Origin: Yoonia sp.
GTDB taxonomy: Bacteria; Pseudomonadota; Alphaproteobacteria; Rhodobacterales; Rhodobacteraceae
Direction of reading: 5' to 3'
Assembly: GCF_030731595.1 (NCBI RefSeq)
Contig: NZ_JANQTS010000094.1
Location: 1-39,323 of the forward strand
Length of the DNA stretch: 39,323 nt
The notes below the pieces were generated by a model. The model did no database searches. It was not told the origin of the DNA and saw only the letters and a program-made list of their open reading frames with translations. Shown piece by piece: positions 1 through 7,624 of this stretch. The translations under genes and the position numbers were made by a program. Positions within the stretch are counted from its first letter, which is position 1. Every line of letters begins with the position of its first letter.

Positions 1-63
1 TGGACAAAAACCTATGGTCACAACATGCGGGACAAACCTGCCGTCCGAATTGTTGGCAGTCAT
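1..63 (-). CDS. Possible start of a gene running off the left edge
   Basis: On the minus strand an ATG at 63-61 opens a frame with no stop for 21 codons up to the window edge (it begins MTANNSDGRFVPHVV). Upstream there is only a weak purine-rich stretch (AAGAGC) as a possible ribosome binding site. The fragment is too short to assign to a family. It could equally be a chance open frame, so only its existence as an open reading frame is claimed. Confidence 0.25.
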   Translation of the reverse strand, partial: MTANNSDGRFVPHVVTIGFCP

Positions 64-80
64 GTCTGCTCTTGTCTGAT

Positions 81-179
81 CTACGCCCGATTTGGTTCAC
101 GTAAGGCCTGCGATAGGCTCAAATGATCGTTGGCTTCTGCGGCCGTGTCCGGGTCTACAAATTCGGTGTAACACAGCAC
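81..179 (-). other. Short open frame downstream of the SDR gene, possible gene remnant
   Basis: A 32-codon minus-strand frame starts at a GTG at 179 and ends in TAG at 83-81, just after the stop of the short-chain dehydrogenase gene. It reads VLCYTEFVDPDTAAEANDH and onward, a composition that looks coding-like. No full domain is visible. It may be the decayed end of a small gene or pure chance; no function is assigned. The rest of 1-183 shows no other structure that I can support. Confidence 0.15.
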
Positions 180-183
180 CCAT

Positions 184-894
184 CTACCAAGGATGTTCGG
201 TTCCGTCGATGTTGAGAAACTGACCGTTCTTGGACATCAACGTACCATCGGTCCACATGTCCACAACCGCTTTAGCAACCTCGTCGGGGCTCCGCTCGGC
301 GTTGTCACCACCCATATCGGTGCGCATCCAGCCAGGGTTGAGTGCAACTGCTGTACGACCCGTGTCTGCCAACTCGAGTGCCACTGCGCGGGTGAACATG
401 TTGAGCAAGGCCTTCGATCCGGCATAGCCGTAATGTCCACCAGCCGTCTTCCCACCGATAGACCCAAGCCAGGACGAGATATTCAGAACGACTGCGTCAT
501 CTGCCAGAATAGGTAGCAGCTTCGAGATGAGCGTCATCGGGGCGAGAGCGTTGATCCAAATGCTGTCCGAGACGTTGCTCGCATCGAAATATGCGATCTT
601 GAATGTCGACTGAAAGTAGGTGGGGTCGTCCTTGCGGTCTTTGGGATTGAACCCGGCATTGTTGATCAGAAAATCGATAGGGTGACCGGCTTTCACAATT
701 TTTGTGCAGAAAGATGCAATACTGTCTGCCTTGCTCAGGTCCAGATCATATCCTTGGTCAATAAAGGAGGCGTCCAGCGCCGATGATTTCCGCGCGGTTC
801 CGATAACCTTGAAAGCATGGCCGTGTGCTGCCTTGGCGAGTGCGGCACCAAGCCCACGGTTCGCACCTGTTATAAGGACGGTCTTTTGAGTCAT
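184..894 (-). CDS. Short-chain dehydrogenase/reductase (SDR)
   Basis: NAD(P)-dependent oxidoreductase of the classical SDR family, 236 aa. The cofactor-binding TGANRGLG motif lies at residues 9-16, NNAG at 78-81, the catalytic serines near 140-141 and the YxxxK pair at Tyr157/Lys161. The ATG at 894 is chosen over an upstream in-frame start at 936 because it is preceded by a good GAGGAG site and puts the Rossmann motif at the usual distance from the N-terminus. It is the last gene of the minus-strand run that begins at 4162, 10 bases after the YdcZ-type transporter. The substrate cannot be told from sequence. Its place beside a GST, a DJ-1 protein and another NADP-type oxidoreductase suggests reduction of reactive carbonyls, which is inference. 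Confidence 0.9.
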   Translation of the reverse strand: MTQKTVLITGANRGLGAALAKAAHGHAFKVIGTARKSSALDASFIDQGYDLDLSKADSIASFCTKIVKAGHPIDFLINNAGFNPKDRKDDPTYFQSTFKIAYFDASNVSDSIWINALAPMTLISKLLPILADDAVVLNISSWLGSIGGKTAGGHYGYAGSKALLNMFTRAVALELADTGRTAVALNPGWMRTDMGGDNAERSPDEVAKAVVDMWTDGTLMSKNGQFLNIDGTEHPW

Positions 895-904
895 GGGTTT
901 CTCC

Positions 905-1351
905 TCAATAGGCCTTGATCGTGGCAATTCCGGCAATCATCAGCGCCAGACCCGTTAGCCGCCCGGCGTTCAGAGTATATTGCGGATTACCGAATGCACC
1001 GAGATGATCGAGCGCCAGCGCGGTCAGAATTTGGCCGATGAGGATTAAGCCGGTTGTCAGGCCCACACCAAGTCTTGGTGTTAGAACAACAATCGCAACA
1101 ATGTACCCGGTCGCAATTGCCCCACCCAGCCAAACGGTTTTCGGTGCGGCAGCCAATTCGCTTATGGTCGGCAATGTTGGACGGGTTACGACGACAATGA
1201 CCGACAGAACCAGCACGCCGACCAAAAAGACGATGAGACTAGCAGTGAAGGCATTGCGTGTAACCCCACCCAGCTGACCGTTGAAGGCCAGTTGGAGGGG
1301 AACCAAAGCGCCCGTTACTAGGGCTGCAAGCATAAGTGGCCATTGAGCCAT
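905..1351 (-). CDS. DMT-superfamily transporter, YdcZ type (DUF606)
   Basis: Small inner-membrane protein of 148 aa made almost entirely of hydrophobic segments, about five transmembrane helices. The opening PLMLAALVTGALVPLQLAFN and the glycine-rich GVGLTTGLILIGQ stretch are typical of the YdcZ branch of the drug/metabolite transporter superfamily. Members are half-size transporters of mostly unknown substrate. The ATG at 1351 has a strong GGAGG site eight bases upstream. The gene sits between the exported alpha/beta hydrolase (35-base gap) and the SDR gene (10-base gap), so it is very probably co-transcribed with both. Export of a product or toxic compound is plausible but unproven. Confidence 0.85.
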   Translation of the reverse strand: MAQWPLMLAALVTGALVPLQLAFNGQLGGVTRNAFTASLIVFLVGVLVLSVIVVVTRPTLPTISELAAAPKTVWLGGAIATGYIVAIVVLTPRLGVGLTTGLILIGQILTALALDHLGAFGNPQYTLNAGRLTGLALMIAGIATIKAY

Positions 1352-1386
1352 GTAGATATCCTCCGGTTCGGGTATTGCTGGGGGCG

Positions 1387-2172
1387 CTATTCGCCGCCCG
1401 CCAGTTCATCAATCGCCGCGACCAATGCGTCGACTTGTGTAATCTGCGGCACATGCCCTGAGCCTATGTCGATCACCGAGGTGATCTCAGCACGCGCGAT
1501 CATCCGTGTTTGCAACGGTGTGGAAACAGCTTGATCGTCAAGCGTGCGAATGAACGCCTTTGGCACGGATCCGAACGCCTGTTGCGTCAATGAAACCGGG
1601 GTTGCGATAGGTGCCAGAGGTTCGCGGATCAGTCCGGCAAGGATGGCCGCCCTTTGTATGTCGGTTCCTACGTTGCCGAAAATCGCTGCACGGTCTTGTT
1701 CCAGGATTTCGGCAAATGAGTAATCCGGCGCGATCACGAAGCTCTCTTCGGTGAAACTGTTGTCGGTATCCGTCAACGCGATGACCTCCATGCTTTCGCC
1801 ATCGACGGGGACATAAGCCGCGACATAGATCAGCCGGGCAACATCATCCGGGGCCGCCTCGGCCACCGCAGAAATTGTGATGCCGCCGAAACTGTGGCCC
1901 ACCAGAACGACCGGCGCGCCCGCCGCGGCGATTGCGGCGGCCGTTGTCTCAACATGATCAGCCAGCGTAACCGCTTGCGCAGCTTCGCCTTCGGCATTGC
2001 GTCCAGGCAGATCGACAAGCGTGACGTTGTGACCTTGCTCTTCCAATCCGGCTGCTACTTCCACCCAGTCAGCGGCAGACTGAAAGGCTCCGTGGACGAT
2101 GACGATGTTTTCAGCCGTGGCAGGGCCTGCGACAAGCGCGGACGCGATTGCGAGAGATTTGAGGATGTGCAT
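1387..2172 (-). CDS. Exported alpha/beta-fold hydrolase
   Basis: 261-aa hydrolase of the alpha/beta superfamily. An N-terminal signal peptide (residues 1-20, ending ATA before Glu21) predicts export to the periplasm. The oxyanion region HGAF (27-30) and nucleophile elbow GHSFGG with Ser94 are clear. A C-terminal GSGHVPQ supplies the probable catalytic histidine. The fold section with IVIVHGAFQSAADW resembles the salicylate esterase/methylesterase-like group, so an ester substrate is likely. Two starts compete: a GTG at 2184 that shares its first G with the TAG stop of the preceding gene, and the ATG at 2172 preceded by GTGAGAGA. The ATG is preferred because it starts the signal peptide directly. 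Fourth gene of the LysR-adjacent operon. Confidence 0.85.
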   Translation of the reverse strand: MHILKSLAIASALVAGPATAENIVIVHGAFQSAADWVEVAAGLEEQGHNVTLVDLPGRNAEGEAAQAVTLADHVETTAAAIAAAGAPVVLVGHSFGGITISAVAEAAPDDVARLIYVAAYVPVDGESMEVIALTDTDNSFTEESFVIAPDYSFAEILEQDRAAIFGNVGTDIQRAAILAGLIREPLAPIATPVSLTQQAFGSVPKAFIRTLDDQAVSTPLQTRMIARAEITSVIDIGSGHVPQITQVDALVAAIDELAGGE

Positions 2173-2183
2173 GCTATCTCTCA

Positions 2184-2909
2184 CTATCCTGTCTTCTGGG
2201 ACGCCAGCGCGTCGTTCACTTCACGTGCGGCAGCGGCGGCAGAGACTTGCTGCTGACCGGTGACCAGCAATCCGTCGCGGATCGCGAACTCTTCCAGAGG
2301 ACCAGCAACTTCGAAGGAGGTATCGCTTAGCTTGCGCGCCTCAGTTTCGATCCAGAACGGCTGGATCTTCATGCCTACGGCGTTCTCGGCGTATTCTTCT
2401 TCGGAGTTGGCAAACCCAGTCCAGCGCTTACCCTTCACCAGCAGTTCGCCATTCGACAACTTCGTCTTGAGCAGAACGCAGGTGCCGTGGCAAACCGCTG
2501 CGGTGATCTTGCCCGCCTCGTAGAAGTCTGCGACGGCCTTGTGGGTCTTCTCGTCGTTCATCATCGTGACCATCGGGCCTTGTCCGCCGACGACGAAGAT
2601 CGCATCAAAATCTGCGATGTTGAGATCAGACAGCGCAGGTGTGTCCTTGAGGAGCGCCATCTTGTCCGGGTCCTTCTTGAAGGCGAGCGAGATCGTATCC
2701 CCCGCGGAATAGCCGCTCTCATCCTCGGGATCGGAATAGCCATCAGCCTGCAAGTCGCCACCGTCCGGCGATGCGATGGTGACGTCTTGGCCTGCTTCCT
2801 TGAACACCTCAAAGGCGTGGCTCAGTTCAGCCCACCAAAAGCCGATAGGCCAACCGGTCACAGGTGAGGTTGCAGGGTTCGAGGCCAGCATTAGAATACG
2901 TTTGGTCAT
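2184..2909 (-). CDS. DJ-1/PfpI family protein, Hsp31-like glutamine amidotransferase fold
   Basis: 241 aa, the usual length of the Hsp31-like branch of the DJ-1/PfpI superfamily. The nucleophile elbow AVCHGTC carries Cys140 followed by His141, and the conserved glutamate is Glu28 in WWAELSHAF. The GGQGP motif is at about 109-112. Family members act as glyoxalase III, protein deglycase or stress chaperones, so a role against methylglyoxal or related electrophiles is likely from family knowledge. The start at 2909 has an AAAGGA site. It is separated from the GST gene by 18 bases and its stop overlaps the alternative GTG start of the next hydrolase, which points to tight co-expression. Confidence 0.9.
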   Translation of the reverse strand: MTKRILMLASNPATSPVTGWPIGFWWAELSHAFEVFKEAGQDVTIASPDGGDLQADGYSDPEDESGYSAGDTISLAFKKDPDKMALLKDTPALSDLNIADFDAIFVVGGQGPMVTMMNDEKTHKAVADFYEAGKITAAVCHGTCVLLKTKLSNGELLVKGKRWTGFANSEEEYAENAVGMKIQPFWIETEARKLSDTSFEVAGPLEEFAIRDGLLVTGQQQVSAAAAAREVNDALASQKTG

Positions 2910-2927
2910 GGTCTGTCCTTTATGGTC

Positions 2928-3548
2928 TCATTCAATTGAGGGAGGGGTGGTATCGGCCCATGCGGGCAGGGCTTCGAGACCCTTCAGCCAGCGTGCGACG
3001 TTGGGAAAATCCGAAAGCGGGAAGCCCGCATTGGCGGCATGGGTGAAATCTCCAGCGACGGCGAAATCGGCAACGGTGAGGCGATTACCGATGAGGTAAT
3101 TGTCGCCGCCAAGTTCAGCGTCCAGTATCGCCAGAAGCGGCCGGAGACGGTTCATTGCTGCGTCACGCTTGGCTTCATCGGGGGCGATGCCCCGGGCGCG
3201 CTTGAAGTAATTCTCGATGTGCAGCAGAACGACAACAGGCGACAGCTCAACTGATTGCCACGTCATCCATTGTGTAATGTGGCCCCACTCCCGAGCGGAA
3301 TGCCCCAATAGATCATTCTGTGACTGCGCCGCCAGATAGATGAGAACCGCATTCGCTTCCCAGACGGTGTAGTCATCGTCCTTGATCGCAGGCACTTGTC
3401 CCATCGGGTTGATCGCCAAAAATGCATCCGCCTTGTGTTCCATGTCCTGCATCGACAGCGCAATTTCCTCTACGTCGATGCCCAGATAGCGCGCAAGGGC
3501 ACGGGCCTTTCGCGCATTGTGGGACATAGGCCAGTGGTACAGCTTCAT
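2928..3548 (-). CDS. Glutathione S-transferase family protein
   Basis: 206-aa cytosolic GST. The thioredoxin-like N-terminal half begins MKLYHWPMSHNARKARALA, with the NPMGQVPAI motif near 48-56 and the glutathione-contacting EAN motif near residues 64-66. The all-helical C-terminal half contains the LTVADFAVAGD N-capping region. A longer frame reaches 3623, but the ATG at 3548 is preferred: it overlaps the TGA of the upstream oxidoreductase gene as ATGA, has an AAGGAAA site, and gives the standard N-terminus. It likely conjugates glutathione to an electrophile in the cytoplasm, matching the neighbouring DJ-1 and oxidoreductase genes. The substrate is unknown. Confidence 0.92.
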   Translation of the reverse strand: MKLYHWPMSHNARKARALARYLGIDVEEIALSMQDMEHKADAFLAINPMGQVPAIKDDDYTVWEANAVLIYLAAQSQNDLLGHSAREWGHITQWMTWQSVELSPVVVLLHIENYFKRARGIAPDEAKRDAAMNRLRPLLAILDAELGGDNYLIGNRLTVADFAVAGDFTHAANAGFPLSDFPNVARWLKGLEALPAWADTTPPSIE

Positions 3549-4162
3549 GGTATTTCCTTGTTTTTTGCGTGTACGAGGGCAAAGCCGAAGGACCGGCCAA
3601 GCGGCCCTTTGATCGCGGACCAAATCCAGATCATCGCAAGCGATTCCAGATGCCGCGCATTGGATAGAGGACCACCATCCACAGCTTCGAATCCGGCTTC
3701 TTTGGCGAGTATGAGCGCAACGTTTTTCGCCTCGGCATCGTCACCGGCGGCGAACATCACGGGCGTGTCGGCCAATCTGGAGGGATTAGCCATGAACTCT
3801 GCGCCGATCTGATTGAAGCATTTGACGACATGTGCTGCAGGCAGCCGCGACTGGAGTGACTGAGCGGCAGAGCCTGTCCCCTCGTGAACCAGATCGAGCA
3901 TGTTTTTGCGCATTCCGACCGGGTTTGTCGCGTCGATCAGTGTCTTGCCCGCGACGTGTTCCGCGAGATCACGACAAACCTCTGCCTCCGCACCCCAAGG
4001 TGTCGCCAAAAGGATCACTTCGGCCCATTTCGCGATTTCGCCGATCGGTCCCTCGTGCCCCTCGACGACAGACCGGACACCCAACCGAACCTCATGTGAC
4101 GGTGAAAATGTCTTGGCGAGCGCCTGCGCAACGCTTCCCCGCCCAATAATTCCGATCTTCAT
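3545..4162 (-). CDS. NADPH-dependent F420 reductase-like NAD(P)-binding oxidoreductase
   Basis: 205-aa Rossmann-fold protein of the F420-oxidoreductase (NADP oxidoreductase, coenzyme F420-dependent) family. The N-terminal MKIGIIGRGSVAQALAKTF nucleotide-binding loop is followed by VRLGVRS and the DATNPVG segment at about residues 90-96. These bacteria are not known to make F420, and many bacterial members of this family reduce other substrates, so the family name should not be taken as its function. The ATG at 4162 is chosen over 4210 because it starts the Rossmann motif and has an AAGGA site upstream. It is the first gene of the minus-strand run and diverges from the LysR gene. Its stop overlaps the GST start. 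Confidence 0.85.
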   Translation of the reverse strand: MKIGIIGRGSVAQALAKTFSPSHEVRLGVRSVVEGHEGPIGEIAKWAEVILLATPWGAEAEVCRDLAEHVAGKTLIDATNPVGMRKNMLDLVHEGTGSAAQSLQSRLPAAHVVKCFNQIGAEFMANPSRLADTPVMFAAGDDAEAKNVALILAKEAGFEAVDGGPLSNARHLESLAMIWIWSAIKGPLGRSFGFALVHAKNKEIP

Positions 4163-4181
4163 ATCGCCAGTCCTTGCGTTG

Positions 4182-4204
4182 ATATGGATCAGGACATATG
4201 GATC
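4182..4204. promoter_or_regulatory. 9-bp direct repeat in the divergent LysR/oxidoreductase promoter region
   Basis: ATATGGATC occurs at 4182-4190 and again at 4196-4204, a 14-base period, inside the 72-base gap between the divergent starts at 4162 and 4235. LysR-type regulators usually bind in the intergenic region they share with a divergent target operon, so these copies are candidate operator half-sites. Binding is inferred, not shown. Confidence 0.4.
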
Positions 4205-4234
4205 TGGCATCTACAATTAAACTGAAAACGGTTC

Positions 4235-5146
4235 ATGACTGATTATGATAAAACTAAAATCAGAAGGCTGGATTTGACGGTTCTCCTGATTTTCCTGGCA
4301 CTCATGCGTACACGGAAAGCCTCTGACGTTGCTGGCGAGATGGGGCTGACAAATTCATCTATCAGCCACACTCTGCGCCGCCTCCGGGAGGTCTTCGAAG
4401 ACGAGTTGTTTCTTCGCCGCCCTCACGGGTTGGAGCCCACAGCGTTCGCAGTCCAAATTGAGCCGAATATCCGCAGCGCAGTTGATGCGTTGCAGTCCGC
4501 GCTTTCCGGGCCATCACTCTTTGATCCCGCCAAGGTGAACGCGACCCTCAAGATCGCCGCCTCGGACCGGGAAATCGCGACGCTGATCCCCAAGGCACTC
4601 ACCGCTATCGCCAGTGAAGCCCCTGGAATACGATTCTCGGTGCGGTCAGTGCCACGCGCCGATGCCCTTCGCGGCCTCGCAGATGGTACCCTTGATCTGG
4701 CGTTGGGGTTTTTTCCGAATGCGGGAACCGACTTCGTGAAACATCACATTCGAAGCGAGGGTTATCTGGTTGCAGCACGTCAAGGCCATGCTTTGTTCGA
4801 CGGAAAGATGACGCCGGAGCGCTATGCAAAAGCTATGCATTTATTGGTCTCTGCGGACGGTTCGCTGACGGGAATCGTTGACCAGACTCTTGCTGATATC
4901 GGATTAACGCGTCGTGTTTGCTTGGCGATACCATCTTTCCTGCCCGCGCTGTCCATTCTCGCGCAGAGTGATTTCATAGGAACCCTGCCTGCTAACTTGG
5001 TGCGGCATCATGCTTCGGAGTTTGGACTGGAGTTTTCCGATCCACCTGTCGCCATGCGTTCCTTTGACGTTTCTGTTCTATATCATCGACGCAATCAGAA
5101 AAGTGCTATGTACCAGTGGATAGTGGACAAGCTGGTGCAGACCTGA
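4235..5146 (+). CDS. LysR-family transcriptional regulator
   Basis: 303-aa regulator with an N-terminal winged helix-turn-helix at about residues 12-70 (ASDVAGEMGLTNSSISHTLR is the helix-turn-helix part) and a C-terminal periplasmic-binding-like effector domain. The length is standard for LysR proteins. No strong ribosome binding site precedes the ATG at 4235, which is common in this family. The gene is divergent from the six-gene redox/electrophile operon, the classic arrangement for a LysR activator controlling its neighbour. The effector is unknown. It would be sensible to expect a product or substrate of the SDR, hydrolase or GST, but that is inference. Confidence 0.93.
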   Translation: MTDYDKTKIRRLDLTVLLIFLALMRTRKASDVAGEMGLTNSSISHTLRRLREVFEDELFLRRPHGLEPTAFAVQIEPNIRSAVDALQSALSGPSLFDPAKVNATLKIAASDREIATLIPKALTAIASEAPGIRFSVRSVPRADALRGLADGTLDLALGFFPNAGTDFVKHHIRSEGYLVAARQGHALFDGKMTPERYAKAMHLLVSADGSLTGIVDQTLADIGLTRRVCLAIPSFLPALSILAQSDFIGTLPANLVRHHASEFGLEFSDPPVAMRSFDVSVLYHRRNQKSAMYQWIVDKLVQT

Positions 5147-5564
5147 GGATCGCGTGTGCAGGCGGAGAGGACCGGATTGTGCGGCAAAAGGCCTGGAGTA
5201 GATGTCTTCAAGCCATCCAAAGATGCTTACATGCGGCAGTCGAGTTCTGCAGACATAGGGCCTAGGGCACCTAACCGGCCATTCGTTGCATTCTCACTTA
5301 GTTACAAGTTGGGCTTATTCTCTTGAAAAACTCCGATGTTGGGCATTTGGGCCAAATTTGACAGAATAGTTTTCTCGTTCTCTCAAGATTTCCCAGTTTT
5401 TCTTAGTGTATCTTGATCAACCAGAACAGTTTTCCGCCTTTCAAAAATTTGCATACGCAGCAAAGAGTTTTTCAACAGAATCGGCTCATTGCCATCCTTC
5501 ACTGCGCCCCCTCCCACAAACGTCCCTTTTTTCACTTCATCTCAGTCCATAACCCAAAACCAAT
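5147..5564. other. Intergenic region between lysR-type gene and zapE, no gene seen
   Basis: 418 bases between two converging genes. The second half (about 5300-5560) is clearly richer in A and T than its surroundings. A 78-codon frame at 5413-5649 overlaps the 3' end of zapE and shows no domain, and its composition is not coding-like, so it is left out. No convincing hairpin terminator was found for either neighbour. Confidence 0.6.
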
Positions 5565-6617
5565 CTACGCTGCCCAATCAACCGACTGCATCTCGCGCAG
5601 GCGGCTGGCGGTGCGTTCGAATTCGAACGTGCCCGTGCCTTCGACATAGAGCATTTCAGGCACGGCAGCGGCCGAGCAGATCAGTTGCACCTTGGCCTCG
5701 TAAAGCGCGTCAATCAGGGTGACGAAACGCTTGGCCTCGTTGAAGTTGTGGCGCGACAGGGCCGGAATGTCCTCTAGGATCAGCACCCGCACCGCATCGG
5801 CCAGCGCCAGATAATCACCTGCCCCCAAAGGGCGGCCGCACAGATCAAAGAATTTAGCCTTGGCGACACCATTGTGGAAATCGGGCAAGACCACCTGCCT
5901 GCCCTTCACATGCAGCACAAGTTCCTCCGCCTTGCCATTGCTTAGCCGCGCCCAGATCGCGGCAATAGCCTTGCGCGCGTCATCGTTGATCGGCGTGAAA
6001 TAGCTTGGCTGGCCCGCAAGACGATCCTGCCGGTAATCCGTGGCGCTGGACAGCTCATGCACCACCATTTTTTCCTTCAGAAGTGCGATAAAGGGCGTGA
6101 ATAGCTGACGGTTCAAGCCATCCTTATAGAGGTCATCAGGCGGCCTGTTGGAGGTGGTCACGATCACAACGCCTGCCTTGAACAAGGCTTCAAACAGGCG
6201 GCCAACGATCATTGCATCGGTGATGTCTGAAATCTGCATCTCGTCAAAGGCCAGAAATCTGACCTCGGCGGCAAGTTTCGCCGCAACCGGCGCAATCGCA
6301 TCATCGACACCGGTTTTGCGCGCCGCTGTCATCTCGGTATGAACCCACTGCATAAAGGCATGGAAATGGCGGCGCTGCTTGGGTGCATCAACAAGGTCAT
6401 AAAGCAGGTCCATCAACATGGACTTTCCGCGCCCGACACCGCCCCACATGTAAAGGCCAGTCACCTCAGAAGCGGCTTTGCGAAACAGCCCGCGCTTGAC
6501 GGGTGCTGCCAGGGCTGTGCGCACGCGCTCTAGTTCGGGCAGCACTGCCAGTTGAGCGTCATCGCTACGCAATGTTCCTGCATCAACGGCAGCTTGATAT
6601 GCGGCCTGCACTGTCAT
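5565..6617 (-). CDS. zapE: Cell division protein ZapE (AFG1-like ATPase)
   Basis: 350-aa P-loop ATPase. The Walker A motif GGVGRGKS is at residues 59-66 and the Walker B FLAFDEMQ has Asp125/Glu126. TTSNRPPDDLY is the sensor-1 type region conserved in the AFG1/ZapE family. In Escherichia coli ZapE associates with the Z-ring and affects FtsZ under stress; mitochondrial Afg1 is the relative. Length and motifs match the family throughout. It is the last gene of the long minus-strand run. The gap to the membrane-anchored hydrolase upstream is only 44 bases, so it is probably read from the same transcript. Confidence 0.95.
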   Translation of the reverse strand: MTVQAAYQAAVDAGTLRSDDAQLAVLPELERVRTALAAPVKRGLFRKAASEVTGLYMWGGVGRGKSMLMDLLYDLVDAPKQRRHFHAFMQWVHTEMTAARKTGVDDAIAPVAAKLAAEVRFLAFDEMQISDITDAMIVGRLFEALFKAGVVIVTTSNRPPDDLYKDGLNRQLFTPFIALLKEKMVVHELSSATDYRQDRLAGQPSYFTPINDDARKAIAAIWARLSNGKAEELVLHVKGRQVVLPDFHNGVAKAKFFDLCGRPLGAGDYLALADAVRVLILEDIPALSRHNFNEAKRFVTLIDALYEAKVQLICSAAAVPEMLYVEGTGTFEFERTASRLREMQSVDWAA

Positions 6618-6661
6618 CTGCGTCCTATCGATCGCCCACTAACCATCGCCAAGCATCACCA

Positions 6662-7588
6662 TCAGTCACGCAAAGCCGAGCGGATCGCATCGACCACCTG
6701 CGATCCATGTGTGAAAGGCAATCCATGATCTGCGTCCTCGACAACCTCTTGCCGCGCTGAACGGTTCCACTGCGCCAGAACGCCGAGCGCGCGCAGCGGT
6801 ATGATCTGGTCACGGGCAGCCCAGATTGCGATCACCGAAATACCCTGTCTGCCCAACTTCTGGTGATCTTGCTGCTGGGTCTCTGCAAGCATTCCGCGTC
6901 TGCTTGACAGGATGGCAGGAAGATATCCCCGGTAGTCCAAAGCGCGCCTTTGCGCCCTAAAGACATAGTCTATTTCCTTCGTCTCTCCTTTCTCAGGGAT
7001 TGCCTTGAGCATGAGATCATGCGCAAAAACCCCGTGGAGCCAGTCGCCAATGATTGGGGCGCGCCTGCAAAAACGTGTAAATCGGCTTTCGCTCATCACG
7101 ACACCAGAGCCGGCAATCATGATGACCCGTTTCACGCTATGGGGATATTCGACCGCAAAAGCCGTCGCAATCGCGCCGCCCATAGAATATCCGACAACCG
7201 TGATGTCCTCTGTCAGACGATGGTAGGCACAAAGATCGGCAAGCTGGCGCAAGAAGAACGTTCTGTCCTGGGCACCTTTGGGCGCATCCGATAGTCCGCG
7301 ACCGTAAAGATCATAGATCAACACGCGGTAGCCCAAATCGCCCAGACCCTTAGCAACCGCATTCATCGAGATCATAGGGGTTGCGATCCCATGCACCACA
7401 ACAGCGACGGGGCCACGGGCGGCGCCCGCCCAGCGACAATAAGTCACCCCTTGCGAAAGCTGCAAGAACTCGCCCTTCGCGCCGTGACGCTCTTTCAAGC
7501 CAATCACTGGGCGGCGGCGCTCTTGATAAAACGGCCAGATCGCCAACATCACAACAGCAACGCCCGCGATTGAAACCAGATAAACCAT
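6662..7588 (-). CDS. Membrane-anchored alpha/beta hydrolase
   Basis: About 308 aa. A hydrophobic segment at residues 3-21 (VYLVSIAGVAVVMLAIWPF) is an N-terminal membrane anchor rather than a cleaved signal, because no cleavage motif follows. The alpha/beta hydrolase core shows oxyanion HG (about 66-67), nucleophile elbow GYSMGG with the serine at about 135, an acid in AARDQIIP and the catalytic histidine in EDADHGLPF near the C-terminus. ATG 7588 is used; a GTG one codon upstream at 7591 has slightly better spacing from an AAAGG site, so the start is uncertain by one residue. Substrate unknown. It lies between the cyclodeaminase-family gene and zapE. Confidence 0.85.
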   Translation of the reverse strand: MVYLVSIAGVAVVMLAIWPFYQERRRPVIGLKERHGAKGEFLQLSQGVTYCRWAGAARGPVAVVVHGIATPMISMNAVAKGLGDLGYRVLIYDLYGRGLSDAPKGAQDRTFFLRQLADLCAYHRLTEDITVVGYSMGGAIATAFAVEYPHSVKRVIMIAGSGVVMSESRFTRFCRRAPIIGDWLHGVFAHDLMLKAIPEKGETKEIDYVFRAQRRALDYRGYLPAILSSRRGMLAETQQQDHQKLGRQGISVIAIWAARDQIIPLRALGVLAQWNRSARQEVVEDADHGLPFTHGSQVVDAIRSALRD

Positions 7589-7624
7589 CACTTCAGGGCC
7601 TTTCGTCTGCCACGTCGACCTGCC

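Noticed and set aside
3545..4162. Literal coenzyme-F420-dependent reductase role
   Set aside because: F420 synthesis is not expected in this group and the family includes many F420-independent NADP oxidoreductases. The family name alone does not support the role.
5413..5649. 78-codon plus-strand frame in the lysR-zapE gap
   Set aside because: It overlaps the end of zapE, has no domain and no ribosome binding site.
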